DNA of 64,000 bases from Sedimentibacter sp. SX930 (GTDB taxonomy: Bacteria; Bacillota; Bacilli; Lactobacillales; Aerococcaceae): the NCBI GenBank assembly GCA_002155105.1, contig MUZD01000010.1:1-64000 (forward strand), written 5' to 3'. How positions within the stretch are numbered: position 1 is the stretch's first letter; every line of letters starts with the position of its first letter. A program made the translations under genes and the position numbers. Under the pieces are notes generated by a model. It searched no databases, was not told the origin of the DNA, and worked only from the letters and a program-made list of their open reading frames with translations. Shown here in pieces: positions 53,445-62,441 of the stretch.

Positions 53445-53492
53445 TGCAAGGCCAGACTGCACTGAAATGCGCAACTGGTCTTGTATTTTTTT
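53445..53492 (+). terminator. Terminator upstream of the cobalamin riboswitch
   Basis: Stem CAAGGCCAG/CTGGTCTTG with one G-T pair, inner TGCAC/GTGCA-like bases, followed by TATTTTTTT. It insulates the B12 unit from the remnant genes upstream. Confidence 0.75.
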
Positions 53493-53533
53493 CTCCTTTG
53501 GGTAAAATGGAAGGGATAGGAAAACCATTCAAA

Positions 53534-53628
53534 GACACTTGGAATTTGGAAGTTTGGTGAAAATCCAACGCGGTCCCGCCACTGTGATGACGTCCCGGAA
53601 CGTCTTAGTCAGGTCTTCATTCCAAGCT
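53534..53628 (+). ncRNA. Cobalamin (B12) riboswitch
   Basis: Contains the B12 box and flanking conserved parts: GGTGAAAATCCAACGCGGTC, CCCGCCACTGTGATG, GTCAGG and a closing GGAAT/ATTCC stem. It precedes a DUF4430 lipoprotein gene by 137 nt. Expected to switch the two downstream genes off when B12 is plentiful. Confidence 0.92.
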
Positions 53629-53764
53629 GCTATTTTTTGCAAGCGTGCCGTTTCGAGGTAAAACGGTCCCGTTACTTGTCTATGCGATGGCGCATGGGCT
53701 TTTTTTGCATGATCCCGGCCGTTGGCGATGCAACCCCTGTCGAATACAGATTAGGAGTGGAGAA

Positions 53765-54187
53765 ATGAAAAAATTATTGTTGGCCTTATCGTTGAGTTTG
53801 GTATTATTCGGGTGCTCCCCGACGGAAGAAACGGAAACAAGCTCCGTCCTGCAAGAGTCGACTGCTGCAGTCAGCTCCGAAGCGGCGGAGACAGTCAGCG
53901 TATCAATCTCCTTGACGGATGGCGGTACTATCATTGCAGGCTCAGAAAAAACGCTGGAAGTTGAAGCGGGCACGAACTTGTTGGATGCCATGAAAGACAA
54001 CTATGCTATCGAAGAAGCGGACGGCTTCATCACAGCTATCGACGGGTTGGCACAAGTGGAAGAAACAGCCGAAACCAAAGCGAAATATTGGTTATTTGAT
54101 GTAAACGGCGAGCCTTCAATGGTCGGAGCCGCTGACGTGGCGCTCCAAGAAGGAGACGTAATCGTGTGGAACCTGACAGAAATGTAA
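53765..54187 (+). CDS. DUF4430 lipoprotein, candidate surface cobalamin binder
   Basis: 140-aa lipoprotein. The signal peptide ends in lipobox LVLFGC with lipid Cys17. A Ser/Thr/Glu-rich linker follows (about 18-45), then a DUF4430 domain (about 50-140) with EAGTNLLDAMKDNY and AKYWLFDVNGEPSMVGAADV. DUF4430 resembles the C-terminal domain of transcobalamin and intrinsic factor. With the upstream B12 riboswitch and the ECF S component downstream, capture of cobalamin at the cell surface is a reasonable inference. ATG 53765 follows TAGGAGTGG. Confidence 0.83.
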   Translation: MKKLLLALSLSLVLFGCSPTEETETSSVLQESTAAVSSEAAETVSVSISLTDGGTIIAGSEKTLEVEAGTNLLDAMKDNYAIEEADGFITAIDGLAQVEETAETKAKYWLFDVNGEPSMVGAADVALQEGDVIVWNLTEM

Positions 54188-54717
54188 AGAAGACTGTGGG
54201 ATTCGGCGTGAGACGACTGGCGCTGCTGTCGATTTTGACGGCTTTGTGCTATGTCGGGAGAATGATGTTCCAGTTCATCCCGAATGTCCAGCCTGTAACA
54301 GCCGTCCTGATCATCCTGACGCTGACATTGGGCATGACGGACGGCTTTATTGTGGCCATCCTGTCGATTATTTTGACCAACTTCCTGCTGGGGATGGGGC
54401 CGTGGACGATCGCCCAGATCACCAGTTTTGGTGTTCTGATTGTGGTCACGGGGCTGTTCGTGAAGCCATTCTACAGCACAAACCAAAAGAGAGGCCGGAG
54501 AATCTTTTTCGCGCTGTTCGCCTTTTTTGGGGGTCTGCTTTACGGGTTCGTCATCTCCATCATTTCCGTAAAAATGCTGGGCATCAGCAGTTTTTGGGCT
54601 TATTACATTGCCGGGATCCCTTTCGATCTTCTGCACGGCATGGGGAATGCCGGGTTCTATCTGATACTGGAGCCGATTTTGGCGCCCTTGTTGCTGGCGC
54701 AATTGAAGAAAAGGTGA
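54166..54717 (+). CDS. ECF transporter S component, predicted cobalamin-specific
   Basis: 183-aa membrane protein with about six hydrophobic helices and a short basic N-terminus, as in ECF substrate-binding subunits. Characteristic stretches are RLALLSILTALCYVGRMMF and FIPNVQPVTAVLIILTLTLG, seen in CbrT/CblT-type S components. Start is taken as GTG 54166, which overlaps the lipoprotein gene by 22 nt and uses AAGGAG at 54149. The shared ECF energising module is not in the window. B12 control by the riboswitch supports the substrate. Confidence 0.8.
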   Translation: MEPDRNVKKTVGFGVRRLALLSILTALCYVGRMMFQFIPNVQPVTAVLIILTLTLGMTDGFIVAILSIILTNFLLGMGPWTIAQITSFGVLIVVTGLFVKPFYSTNQKRGRRIFFALFAFFGGLLYGFVISIISVKMLGISSFWAYYIAGIPFDLLHGMGNAGFYLILEPILAPLLLAQLKKR

Positions 54718-54779
54718 AAACAAGCCACATAAGGAGGAAACTCTCGTTGAAGAGTGCCTTCCATATGGCTTGTTTTTTT
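54717..54779 (+). terminator. Terminator of the B12 unit
   Basis: Stem AAAACAAGCCA-CAT-AAGGA paired with TTCC-ATATGGCTTGTTTT, inner hairpin ACTCT/AGAGT, seven T. Confidence 0.85.
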
Positions 54780-54896
54780 CTGGATTTTTTGGACTCCGGA
54801 ATGGATGGCCAGCAATAGAAATAGCTCACGTGCTCCAGTATAATGGAGTGTACAGATACACTTAGCGGTTCATTCATGGAGGAAGGGGTAATTTTG

Positions 54897-54935
54897 ATGG
54901 GGCTATCGAAAACTTGTATGGAGCTTCGGCTATGA
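54897..54935 (+). CDS. Possible 12-codon leader ORF
   Basis: ATG behind GGAGGAAGGGG, 12 codons (MGLSKTCMELRL), and a TGA that overlaps the ATG of the next gene (ATGA at 54932-54935). The site is stronger than that of the main gene, which suggests translational coupling. A -10 TATAAT lies at about 54839. Chance is possible for an ORF this short. Confidence 0.4.
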   Translation: MGLSKTCMELRL

Positions 54936-55840
54936 AAAAAATAAGGAATATTTTCCTGATTATTTTTCTGGCACTTGCAACTATCGGATTTGTCGCGGGT
55001 GGTTCCCAAGGTCTTCTTGTCACGGTACTGGTGTTGCTGTTTGCGGCAGGTTCCTATTTGGCCTTTCTGATGTCCTCAAAAGTGTCAGGATTTTACGAAA
55101 ATTATTTCAGCTTTGATAAGATGCGCTCATTTTTGGAATCTGCGTGGAAAAATCCTGAACTTGCAGAACTCTACGAAGCGATGCCGGCCGTTCCGATAAA
55201 TGATTTTATCCGAACGGATTACAGCTTATTCGCAGCTTTCCGCAGATATTTTGCCGACGGATCGACCGGGGTCTCAAAAGAAGACAGTCTGCTTATCAAC
55301 TACGGTGCTTCAAAAGTTCACGTGGATGGCGTTATCCGAGGGTTCTCATATAAGTTTGACCATGAAGAAGCAGACGAGGGTGGGAAAAGTGAAATAGAGC
55401 ATTGCTACGCAGTGCATAAAGACTATTTGCAAGAAACGCTCTTGAGGTATTATTTGGAAAAATATCGCAAGACATTCTTCCTTTTTCAAAAGAAGGCCTT
55501 GTGGACAAGATATTTGAAACCGAATATGATTGCTTTGAGAACGCTAGCCAGAGAAAATCAAGAAATAGCTGATGGGTTTACTGAGCGTGCTGAAAGTTGG
55601 GCGAAGGAACAGTATCAAGAATATTTGGCCACGGAAGACAGAAGCCGCTTGCAGTTGGACTTCAGAAGACAAGATGCAGCATTCAGACAAGAACTGTACG
55701 AATTCGTCACCCGATGCAAGTTGCTGATCGATAAAGATGAAGTGGAGAGAAAACTGGCAAAAGAAATATCTCAAAGCAAGGGAGATTTGGAAAGTTGCTT
55801 GCGCTATTTGACTTCGTTTCGAAAGCGGCAAACCTTCTAA
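54932..55840 (+). CDS. Conserved membrane protein of unknown function
   Basis: 302-aa protein with two N-terminal membrane helices (about 5-22 and 27-48) and a long cytoplasmic part rich in charged residues, predicted mostly helical and partly coiled coil near the C-terminus (about 200-300). I do not recognise a family or motif. ATG 54932 has GGAG at 8 nt and is coupled to a possible leader ORF; a TTG at 54914 is in frame but lacks a site. It forms a single-gene unit between the B12 operon and the broken flavin reductase. No repeats or signal cleavage site seen. Confidence 0.75.
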   Translation: MKKIRNIFLIIFLALATIGFVAGGSQGLLVTVLVLLFAAGSYLAFLMSSKVSGFYENYFSFDKMRSFLESAWKNPELAELYEAMPAVPINDFIRTDYSLFAAFRRYFADGSTGVSKEDSLLINYGASKVHVDGVIRGFSYKFDHEEADEGGKSEIEHCYAVHKDYLQETLLRYYLEKYRKTFFLFQKKALWTRYLKPNMIALRTLARENQEIADGFTERAESWAKEQYQEYLATEDRSRLQLDFRRQDAAFRQELYEFVTRCKLLIDKDEVERKLAKEISQSKGDLESCLRYLTSFRKRQTF

Positions 55841-56042
55841 GAGCTTGCTACGGAATCTGAAATACAGCATTAAAAAGTAAATATGCAAGCAGCCCGTGCG
55901 GATCCGAGCAGCGAATCTACAAGAGTTGTTTATTTTTGTCCGGGAGAAAAGTACTTCCTTCTATCCTGTATGTGCTCACATAAGATGGTACCGAGGAGTA
56001 AGTTGTAAATCTGATTTTATACGTAAAAGAGGGGGAACGATT

Positions 56043-56591
56043 ATGTCAATGGTGGAATTGCCTATCGAGAAGGCGTTTATGTTCATTGAGCCCGGGCCGG
56101 TTGTTTTGGTCACCACGAACGATGAAGGCAAGAACAATGCAATGACCATTTCTTGGCATATGGTGATGGATTTCACACCGTGAATCGCACTGTCAACGGG
56201 GCCGTGGAACCATTCATTCACAACATTTATGCGGACAAAAGAATGTGTCATAGCCATTCCAACGGTTGATCTTGCCGAAAAAGTGATCAGAATCGGCACC
56301 TGTTCGGGAGCAACGGTGGATAAATTCAAGGAATTTAGCTTGACCCCATTGCCAGCAAAAGGCGTCGAGGCTCCTTTGATCGGGGAATGCCTTGCATGCC
56401 TGGAGTGCAAAGTCATCGACTATGTGGAATCCCACGGAATAGTCGTTTTGCAAGCCGAACGCGTGTGGTGCGACAACGACCGAAAAAAACGCCGGACCTT
56501 TCATGCCAATGGTGACGGCACATTTGTAGTTGATGGGGAAACAATCGATTACCACAGCTTAATGGGGAAATGGGTTCCGGAAGGCGTTTGA
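56043..56591 (+). pseudogene. Flavin reductase-like (FMN-binding) gene with one in-frame stop
   Basis: The frame runs 182 codons from an ATG behind AGAGGGGG. It is interrupted only by TGA at 56181-56183, in the middle of HMVMDFTP-stop-IALSTGPWN. Both parts stay in the same frame and together give a full flavin reductase domain, including IPTVDLAEKV, GTCSGATVDKF and RRTFHANGDGTFVVDG. CGA (Arg) to TGA by one C-to-T change is the simplest history. A second start at 56229 could yield only the C-terminal two thirds, without the N-terminal flavin loop. Programmed readthrough or selenocysteine is not supported by anything seen nearby. Confidence 0.8.
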
Positions 56592-56641
56592 ATGCAGCAG
56601 ATGCCATAATTCGGAGACCATCAGGGAACAGCTTCAAAAAT

Positions 56642-56692
56642 AAAAGAAGGGCAGAATCCATGAACGGATCTGTTCCTTCTTTTTTCTTCAGA
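56642..56692 (+). terminator. Terminator behind the flavin reductase pseudogene
   Basis: Stem AAAGAAGG-GCAGAATCC paired with GGATCTG-TTCCTTCTTT, then TTTTC. Confidence 0.78.
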
Positions 56693-56822
56693 AATTCTGG
56701 AGCATCAAACTGGAACTGATAGGGGCCCATATGAGCTAAGAGACGAAAAGTAAGGTCCGCGTAAAACTTCTGTGATATAGTAAGACTGACGAATCAAGAA
56801 ACAAGGAAGTAGGAAATAGAGT

Positions 56823-59018
56823 ATGGGAAAGAGTCTAGTATTAGCTGAAAAGCCGTCGGTGGCGCGCGACATCGCCCGTGTGCTGCAGTGCGAGAAAAAA
56901 GGTCAAGGGTATCTGGAGGGGAAAGACTACATCGTCACTTGGGCATTGGGGCATCTTGTGACGCTTGCTGATCCGGAAGCCTACGATGTGAAATACAAAA
57001 ATTGGAACTTGGCTGATCTGCCGATGCTTCCGGAAAAGCTGAAGCTGACTGTCATCAAGCAGTCAGGCAAGCAGTTCAATGCCGTCAAGTCCCAATTGGT
57101 GCGGAATGACGTTTCGGAAATCATCATCGCAACGGATGCCGGCCGCGAGGGTGAACTGGTAGCCCGCTGGATCATCGAAAAAGCGAAAGTCAATAAACCC
57201 GTCAAACGCCTGTGGATTTCATCCGTTACGGACAAAGCCATAAAAGACGGCTTCCAGAACTTGAAGCCTGGCAAGAACTATGAAAACTTGTACCAATCGG
57301 CCGTGGCCCGTTCGGAAGCTGATTGGTACATCGGTCTGAATGCGACTCGTGCGCTGACGACGAAATTCAATGCCCAGTTGAACTGCGGCCGCGTCCAGAC
57401 GCCGGTCGTCGCCATCATCGCCAGGCGCGAAGAGGAAATCAAAAAATTCCAGCCGAAGACCTATTACGGCATCGAAGCGCAGACAGATACGAAGCTGAAG
57501 CTGATTTGGCAGGACGAGAAAACGAACGACACGAAGAGTTTCGATCGTGAAAAAATCACGGCCATCGTCAAAAAATTGGATAGGCAGCAAGCGACCGTTG
57601 CGGCAGTCGACCGCAAACCGAAAAAAGCCTATGCGCCCGGACTGTATGACCTGACTGAACTGCAACGCGATGCCAACAAGCTTTTCGGTTATTCCGCCAA
57701 AGAAACGCTGAACATCATGCAGAAACTTTATGAGCAGCATAAATTATTGACTTATCCGCGTACGGATTCCCGCTACCTGTCGAACGACATCGTCGCCACA
57801 CTGCCGGACCGGCTGAAGGCTTGCGCCATCAAGGAATACCGTCCGCTTGTGAACAAAGTATTGGCGAAACCGATCAAGGCGAACAAATCGTTCGTCGACG
57901 ACAGCAAGGTCTCCGATCACCATGCCATCATCCCGACGGAACAAGTCGTCCAGATCGGGAAGCTGTCAGCGCAGGAACTCAAAATCTATGATCTGGTCGT
58001 GAAGCGCTTCTTGGCTGTGCTTTTCCCGGCTTACGAATACGAGCAGCTGACTTTGCGCGCGGACATCGGCGGCGAGCGCTTCGTGGCCCGCGGAAAGACC
58101 GTCATAGCTGCCGGCTGGAAAGAAGTCTACAGCAACCGCACGGAGGATGAGGAGTCCGAAGACGGTCTCCAGGAACAACTGTTGCCGAAAATCGAAGCAG
58201 GCGATGTGCTGGCGGTCCGTTACGTAAGCGAAACATCCGGCCAGACGAAACCGCCTGCCTACTTCAATGAAGCGACGCTGTTGACGGCGATGGAAAATCC
58301 GGCAAAATATATGGAGACGACGGACAAAGCTTTGGCGCAGACGCTGAAGGAAACGGGCGGTTTGGGAACCGTCGCTACGCGCGCCGACATCATCGAGAAG
58401 CTGTTCAATTCCTTCCTGATCGAAAGGCGCGGACAGGAAATCCATGTCACTTCCAAAGGCAAGCAACTGTTGGAGCTGGTTCCGGAAGAACTGAAATCCC
58501 CAGCCCTGACAGCCGATTGGGAGCGCAAGCTCGAACAGATCGCTGCCGGCAAGCTGAAGAAGGATGCCTTCATCAACGAAATGAAGGCCTACACGAAAGA
58601 AATCGTTTCGGAAATCAAAACGAGCGACGGCAAGTTCAAGCACGAGAACATCTCCACCAAAACCTGCCCGGATTGCGGCAAACCGATGCTGGAAGTGAAC
58701 GGGAAAAAAGGTAAGATGCTTGTGTGCCAGGACCGCGAATGTGGATACCGCAAAAATGTGGCGCGGGTCACCAATGCCCGCTGCCCGCAGTGCATGAAGA
58801 AAATGGAACTGCATGGCGAAGGCGACGGCCAGATTTTCACCTGCAAATGCGGTTACCGCGAAAAACTTTCGGCCTTCAATGAGCGACGCAAAAAAGGCAC
58901 CGGCGGAAAAGCCGCGAAGCAAGATGTCCAAAAATATCTGAAGAAACAAAATCAAGTTGAAGAGCCAGTAAATAATGCCTTGTTCGAGGCGCTTAAGAAA
59001 CTCAATCTGGGGGAATAA
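56823..59018 (+). CDS. topB: DNA topoisomerase III, paralogue 1
   Basis: 731-aa type IA topoisomerase that passes single strands through a transient 5' phosphotyrosine break. The TOPRIM domain begins KSLVLAEKPSVARDIARVL and has the acidic ATDAGREGE motif. The active tyrosine is Tyr311 in LLTYPRTDSRYLS. The C-terminus carries cysteine zinc-type fingers: CPDCGKPM...CQDRECGY and CPQCMKKM...CKCGY. Length is normal for Firmicute TopB. An independent gene with a terminator behind it; a second paralogue follows 155 nt later. Confidence 0.92.
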   Translation: MGKSLVLAEKPSVARDIARVLQCEKKGQGYLEGKDYIVTWALGHLVTLADPEAYDVKYKNWNLADLPMLPEKLKLTVIKQSGKQFNAVKSQLVRNDVSEIIIATDAGREGELVARWIIEKAKVNKPVKRLWISSVTDKAIKDGFQNLKPGKNYENLYQSAVARSEADWYIGLNATRALTTKFNAQLNCGRVQTPVVAIIARREEEIKKFQPKTYYGIEAQTDTKLKLIWQDEKTNDTKSFDREKITAIVKKLDRQQATVAAVDRKPKKAYAPGLYDLTELQRDANKLFGYSAKETLNIMQKLYEQHKLLTYPRTDSRYLSNDIVATLPDRLKACAIKEYRPLVNKVLAKPIKANKSFVDDSKVSDHHAIIPTEQVVQIGKLSAQELKIYDLVVKRFLAVLFPAYEYEQLTLRADIGGERFVARGKTVIAAGWKEVYSNRTEDEESEDGLQEQLLPKIEAGDVLAVRYVSETSGQTKPPAYFNEATLLTAMENPAKYMETTDKALAQTLKETGGLGTVATRADIIEKLFNSFLIERRGQEIHVTSKGKQLLELVPEELKSPALTADWERKLEQIAAGKLKKDAFINEMKAYTKEIVSEIKTSDGKFKHENISTKTCPDCGKPMLEVNGKKGKMLVCQDRECGYRKNVARVTNARCPQCMKKMELHGEGDGQIFTCKCGYREKLSAFNERRKKGTGGKAAKQDVQKYLKKQNQVEEPVNNALFEALKKLNLGE

Positions 59019-59035
59019 GCATAATTAGGTCGATA

Positions 59036-59082
59036 AGGACTGCAACGGCGCTTTTTGTGCCTGTTGCAGTCCTTTTTCGATC
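59036..59082 (+). terminator. Terminator between the two topoisomerase genes
   Basis: 12-bp perfect stem AAGGACTGCAAC/GTTGCAGTCCTT with a GGCGC...GTGCC-like interior and a T run. Confidence 0.88.
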
Positions 59083-59173
59083 GGGTTTCGGGAATGTGCG
59101 TATGTTATAATCGTAAGGTATCGATTGCCTTAAAAGTCTCAGACGGCAATCCTGTCAGGGAGGGAATTTCAGA

Positions 59174-61348
59174 ATGAAAACAGTCATTTTAGCCGAGAAA
59201 TCATCGCAGGCGGCTGCCTACGCGAGCTCTTTTCAAAAGAAGGCGACGGTTGCCGGGAACTACGTCATCCAGGACAGTCTGTTCGATGGCGAAACGGTCA
59301 TCGTGCATGCCTCGGGACATCTTTTGGGGCTGCTGCAGCCGGAAGAATATGATCCGAAATGGAAAAAATGGAGCCTGGACCACTTGCCGATTTTCCCGGA
59401 AAACTACAAATACAAGATCCAATACGGTAAAGGCAAGCAGATGGCGAACATCAAACAGCAGCTCAAGGAAGCCGACCGCATCATCATCGCCACCGACTCG
59501 GACCGTGAAGGGGAAAATATCGCCCGCTCGATCATCCGCCATGCTGGTGCCGAAAAGAAGGAAATGAAACGTCTCTGGATCAACAGCCTAGAATCCAATG
59601 AAATCCGTCGCGGGTTCAGCGAATTGCTGGACGGGAAAGATACCTATCCGTCCTACATCGAGGCCCAAAGCCGGGAAATCGCCGACTGGCTGGTTGGCAT
59701 GAACCTGAGCCGGCTCTACACCATTGCGCTCCAGAAGGCCGGAATCAAAGAAGGTGCCTTTTCGGTCGGCCGCGTGCAGACGCCGACGCTCTTCATGATC
59801 TATAAGCGCATGAAGGAAATCGCCGCCTTCAAGGAAGAGACGCATTACGAGTGTTTGGCCCGGATTACGGTAACGAATGGGACATTCGAAGCGAAGTATC
59901 AGCATGAATTTGAGTCCAAGCAGGAAATGAAAACCTTCATCACGGCACACGGCTTGGCGGCTGAGATGCCCGCCGTTATCAAGCGCTTCGAAGCCAACGA
60001 GAACAAGCGCGAGTTGGCGCCGCGTCTGTATTCCCTCAGCGATCTGCAGCGGGCAGCCAACGCCAAATTCAAGATGGGTGCGAAAGACACATTGGCAACC
60101 GTGCAGACGTTGTACGAAGCGAAGCTGCTTTCCTATCCGCGGACGGACGCGACGGTCATCACCAAAAATGAATTTGCCTATCTGAAGGACAATCTTTCCG
60201 GTTACTTGGGGATCTTGGGTCATACCATTGATAAGCCGAACCTGACTCCTCGAAAAAAATACGTCGATGATGCCAAAGTGCAGGAGCATTATGCCATTAT
60301 CCCGACAAAAAAAGTGCCGGATCAGGCCCGGATCGCGAAATTGAATGCGAACCAGCAGAAAATCTATGACCTCGTCCTGCGCCGGACCTTGGCGATGTTT
60401 GAAGAGGACTTCATCTACGATGAACCTACCATCATTACCGATATCGGCGGACTGGACTTTGTGGCATCCGGTAAGATCATCAAGAATCTCGGATGGAAGA
60501 AGCTGGAAGGCAACACAAGGAAAAAAGGCGAACCGGAGGACAAAATCCTGCCGATGGTTACGGTAGGGGAAGCCGGAACAGCCGTTTTGGCCACGAAGGA
60601 GAAGAAGACCACTCCTCCGAAGCCTTACACAGAAGGCACGCTGATTGCAGCCATGAAGAACGCCGGCAAAGAAGTGGATGATGCCGAGGACAAGGCAATC
60701 CTGAAGGAAACGCACGGCATCGGAACGGAAGCGACCCGCGCCGGCGTCATCGAAAACCTGAAGGACAGGGGCTACATAACTGCTTCGAAGAACCAGTTGG
60801 CGATCACCGAAAAGGGAATCCTGCTTTGTGAGGCCGTGGCCGGCAACAAGATGAGTGATGTCGCCTTCACGGCCGAATGGGAAAAGTATTTGGCGAAAAT
60901 CCATAAAGGCGAGGGTGACCAGGACTATTTCCTGGATAACATCAAACACTTCGTCATGGAAATACTCGGAACGAAGAACGAGATGCTTCAGTCAGAAGGG
61001 ATTGCGGAGCGCATCGATGCTGCCGGCGATGGTGCGGTCGTAGGTGCTTGCCCGGTCTGCGGGAAAGAAGCGATCATCAAGGGAAGTTACCTCCAATGCC
61101 AGGACTACGGTGAGGCCTGTTCGTTCCGGATTTCCCGCTATATCGCCCGCCGCTATCTGTCTCCTGAGGAAGCCAAAGAACTGTTGGCCCGGAAAGAAAC
61201 GAAGCGTCTTTCCGGTTTCAAGAAAAAAGACGGGAAGAGTTTTTCGACGGCTTTACTGTTGGGAAAAGACGAAGCCGGCAATTATGCCGTTTCCTTCAAA
61301 CCGTTCGCTCCGAGCAAGAAAAAGCCGGTGCGCAAAAAAATACAATGA
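59174..61348 (+). CDS. DNA topoisomerase III, paralogue 2
   Basis: 724-aa type IA topoisomerase. TOPRIM start KTVILAEKSSQAAAYASSF and ATDSDREGENIARSII; the active tyrosine is Tyr321 in LLSYPRTDATVIT. It differs from paralogue 1 in having Ser-Asp in place of Ala-Gly in the acidic motif and a single C-terminal finger, CPVCGKEA...CQDYGEACSFRI. This second type resembles the TopB-like enzymes often found on integrative elements and plasmids of Firmicutes, so it may serve a special role or have been acquired. It has its own ribosome binding site (GGGAGGG) and terminator. Confidence 0.9.
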   Translation: MKTVILAEKSSQAAAYASSFQKKATVAGNYVIQDSLFDGETVIVHASGHLLGLLQPEEYDPKWKKWSLDHLPIFPENYKYKIQYGKGKQMANIKQQLKEADRIIIATDSDREGENIARSIIRHAGAEKKEMKRLWINSLESNEIRRGFSELLDGKDTYPSYIEAQSREIADWLVGMNLSRLYTIALQKAGIKEGAFSVGRVQTPTLFMIYKRMKEIAAFKEETHYECLARITVTNGTFEAKYQHEFESKQEMKTFITAHGLAAEMPAVIKRFEANENKRELAPRLYSLSDLQRAANAKFKMGAKDTLATVQTLYEAKLLSYPRTDATVITKNEFAYLKDNLSGYLGILGHTIDKPNLTPRKKYVDDAKVQEHYAIIPTKKVPDQARIAKLNANQQKIYDLVLRRTLAMFEEDFIYDEPTIITDIGGLDFVASGKIIKNLGWKKLEGNTRKKGEPEDKILPMVTVGEAGTAVLATKEKKTTPPKPYTEGTLIAAMKNAGKEVDDAEDKAILKETHGIGTEATRAGVIENLKDRGYITASKNQLAITEKGILLCEAVAGNKMSDVAFTAEWEKYLAKIHKGEGDQDYFLDNIKHFVMEILGTKNEMLQSEGIAERIDAAGDGAVVGACPVCGKEAIIKGSYLQCQDYGEACSFRISRYIARRYLSPEEAKELLARKETKRLSGFKKKDGKSFSTALLLGKDEAGNYAVSFKPFAPSKKKPVRKKIQ

Positions 61349-61351
61349 ACC

Positions 61352-61397
61352 TAAAAAGGTATCCAGGAAATTGATTCCCGGATACCTTTTCTGATTT
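61352..61397. terminator. Bidirectional terminator behind topoisomerase 2
   Basis: Stem AAAAAGGTATCC-AGGAA paired with TTCC-CGGATACCTTTT, between convergent genes. Confidence 0.85.
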
Positions 61398-61398
61398 T

Positions 61399-61740
61399 TT
61401 AGCCTAAATATTCTGATTCATCCATCAATTTAACGGCGGTGCCGCTGCAGGTGACCATCAGCATGCCGTTATCGGCTCCCAGTACTTCATAATCCATCTT
61501 CATGCCGACGATGGCGTTTGCGCCTTTTGCAGAGGCGCGATCTTGCATTTCCGCCAAGGCGTTTTCGCGTGCCACAGTCAATTCATCCTCGTAGCTCTTT
61601 GAACGTCCGCCTACGATATTGCGGATGCCGGCTCCGAAATCCTTGAACACGTTGATGCCTGTGATGACTTCTCCGAAAACGATGCCTTGATAGGCAGTGA
61701 TTTTTTTGCCCTCGATATGGGCTGTTGTTGTAATAATCAT
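61399..61740 (-). CDS. YbjQ/UPF0145-family protein
   Basis: 113-aa soluble protein of the YbjQ (DUF74) family. It starts [20 protein letters not shown] and includes [20 protein letters not shown] and [16 protein letters not shown], all typical. Members form pentameric rings; the function is not established, though metal binding has been suggested. The start is the ATG at 61740, behind AAAGGA; a frame open to 61983 has no family similarity. Monocistronic. Confidence 0.88.
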   Translation of the reverse strand: MIITTTAHIEGKKITAYQGIVFGEVITGINVFKDFGAGIRNIVGGRSKSYEDELTVARENALAEMQDRASAKGANAIVGMKMDYEVLGADNGMLMVTCSGTAVKLMDESEYLG

Positions 61741-61959
61741 GTGACTTACCATCCTTTCTCCTAACGGTGAAACAATCAGTGCAACAAATCGATTATAACT
61801 TTCTGGTGATGCCTTCATTATATCAAAAGTACGGCTTGAAAAGATACAGAAACCTGTCATCTTGGTGGCCGTTGGGCAGAAAAATGTTATGGTAAAAGTG
61901 TACAGATTGTTCGTTAATGGTAAAATTACGGAAGATTCGAAACAGAAGGGACTGTTACC

Positions 61960-62340
61960 ATGAAATTTGAAAAAATTCACCATGTGGCGATCATCGCCTC
62001 CGATTATGAAGCCTCAAAAGCTTTCTACACTGAGGTGTTGGAATTGCCGATTATCCGCGAAAACTACCGGGCCGAAAGGGATTCCTACAAACTTGATCTC
62101 AAGCTGGGGGAGAGCGAAATCGAGTTGTTCTCTTTTCCGAATCCGCCTGAGCGCCCGAGCGGTCCGGAATCAGTCGGGCTCCGGCATCTTTGCTTCTATG
62201 TGGAGGATGTCGAGGCGACTGTAGCGGAGTTGAATCGCAAAGGTGTGGAAACTGAGCCGATCCGCTTGGATGACTACACGAACAAAAAATTCACTTTTTT
62301 CAAGGATCCGGACGGCTTGCCGCTGGAGCTGCATGAATAA
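61960..62340 (+). CDS. VOC-family (glyoxalase I-like) metalloprotein
   Basis: 126-aa vicinal-oxygen-chelate protein with two beta-alpha-beta-beta-beta modules. Metal-ligand type residues are His in [13 protein letters not shown], Glu in EIELFSFP, His in [14 protein letters not shown] and Glu near the end (LPLELHE). It belongs to the small SMU508/YaeR-like group in Firmicutes, whose substrate is unknown; glyoxalase activity is possible. Divergent from the YbjQ gene and followed by a terminator. Confidence 0.87.
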   Translation: MKFEKIHHVAIIASDYEASKAFYTEVLELPIIRENYRAERDSYKLDLKLGESEIELFSFPNPPERPSGPESVGLRHLCFYVEDVEATVAELNRKGVETEPIRLDDYTNKKFTFFKDPDGLPLELHE

Positions 62341-62347
62341 AGCTTAG

Positions 62348-62393
62348 CTGAAACGGGTAGTGTCTCATTTGAGGCGCTCCCCGTTTTTTCGGC
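62348..62393 (+). terminator. Terminator of the VOC gene
   Basis: Stem GAAACGGG...CCCGTTTTTTC enclosing TGTCTC/GAGGCG, followed by TTTTTT. Confidence 0.7.
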
Positions 62394-62441
62394 CGTTCTT
62401 ACCAATCTTGTTGGTTGGGGATTCCACGTATTTTCCATTCA

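Noticed and set aside
56181-56183. TGA in the flavin reductase as a selenocysteine or readthrough codon
   Set aside because: No nearby RNA structure or Cys-aligned position supports it; family members have Arg there, so a nonsense mutation is simpler.
59588-60949. 453-codon frame opposite topoisomerase III paralogue 2 (similar ones lie opposite paralogue 1)
   Set aside because: Antisense shadow of a well-supported gene; composition is Phe/Arg/Leu rich without motifs.
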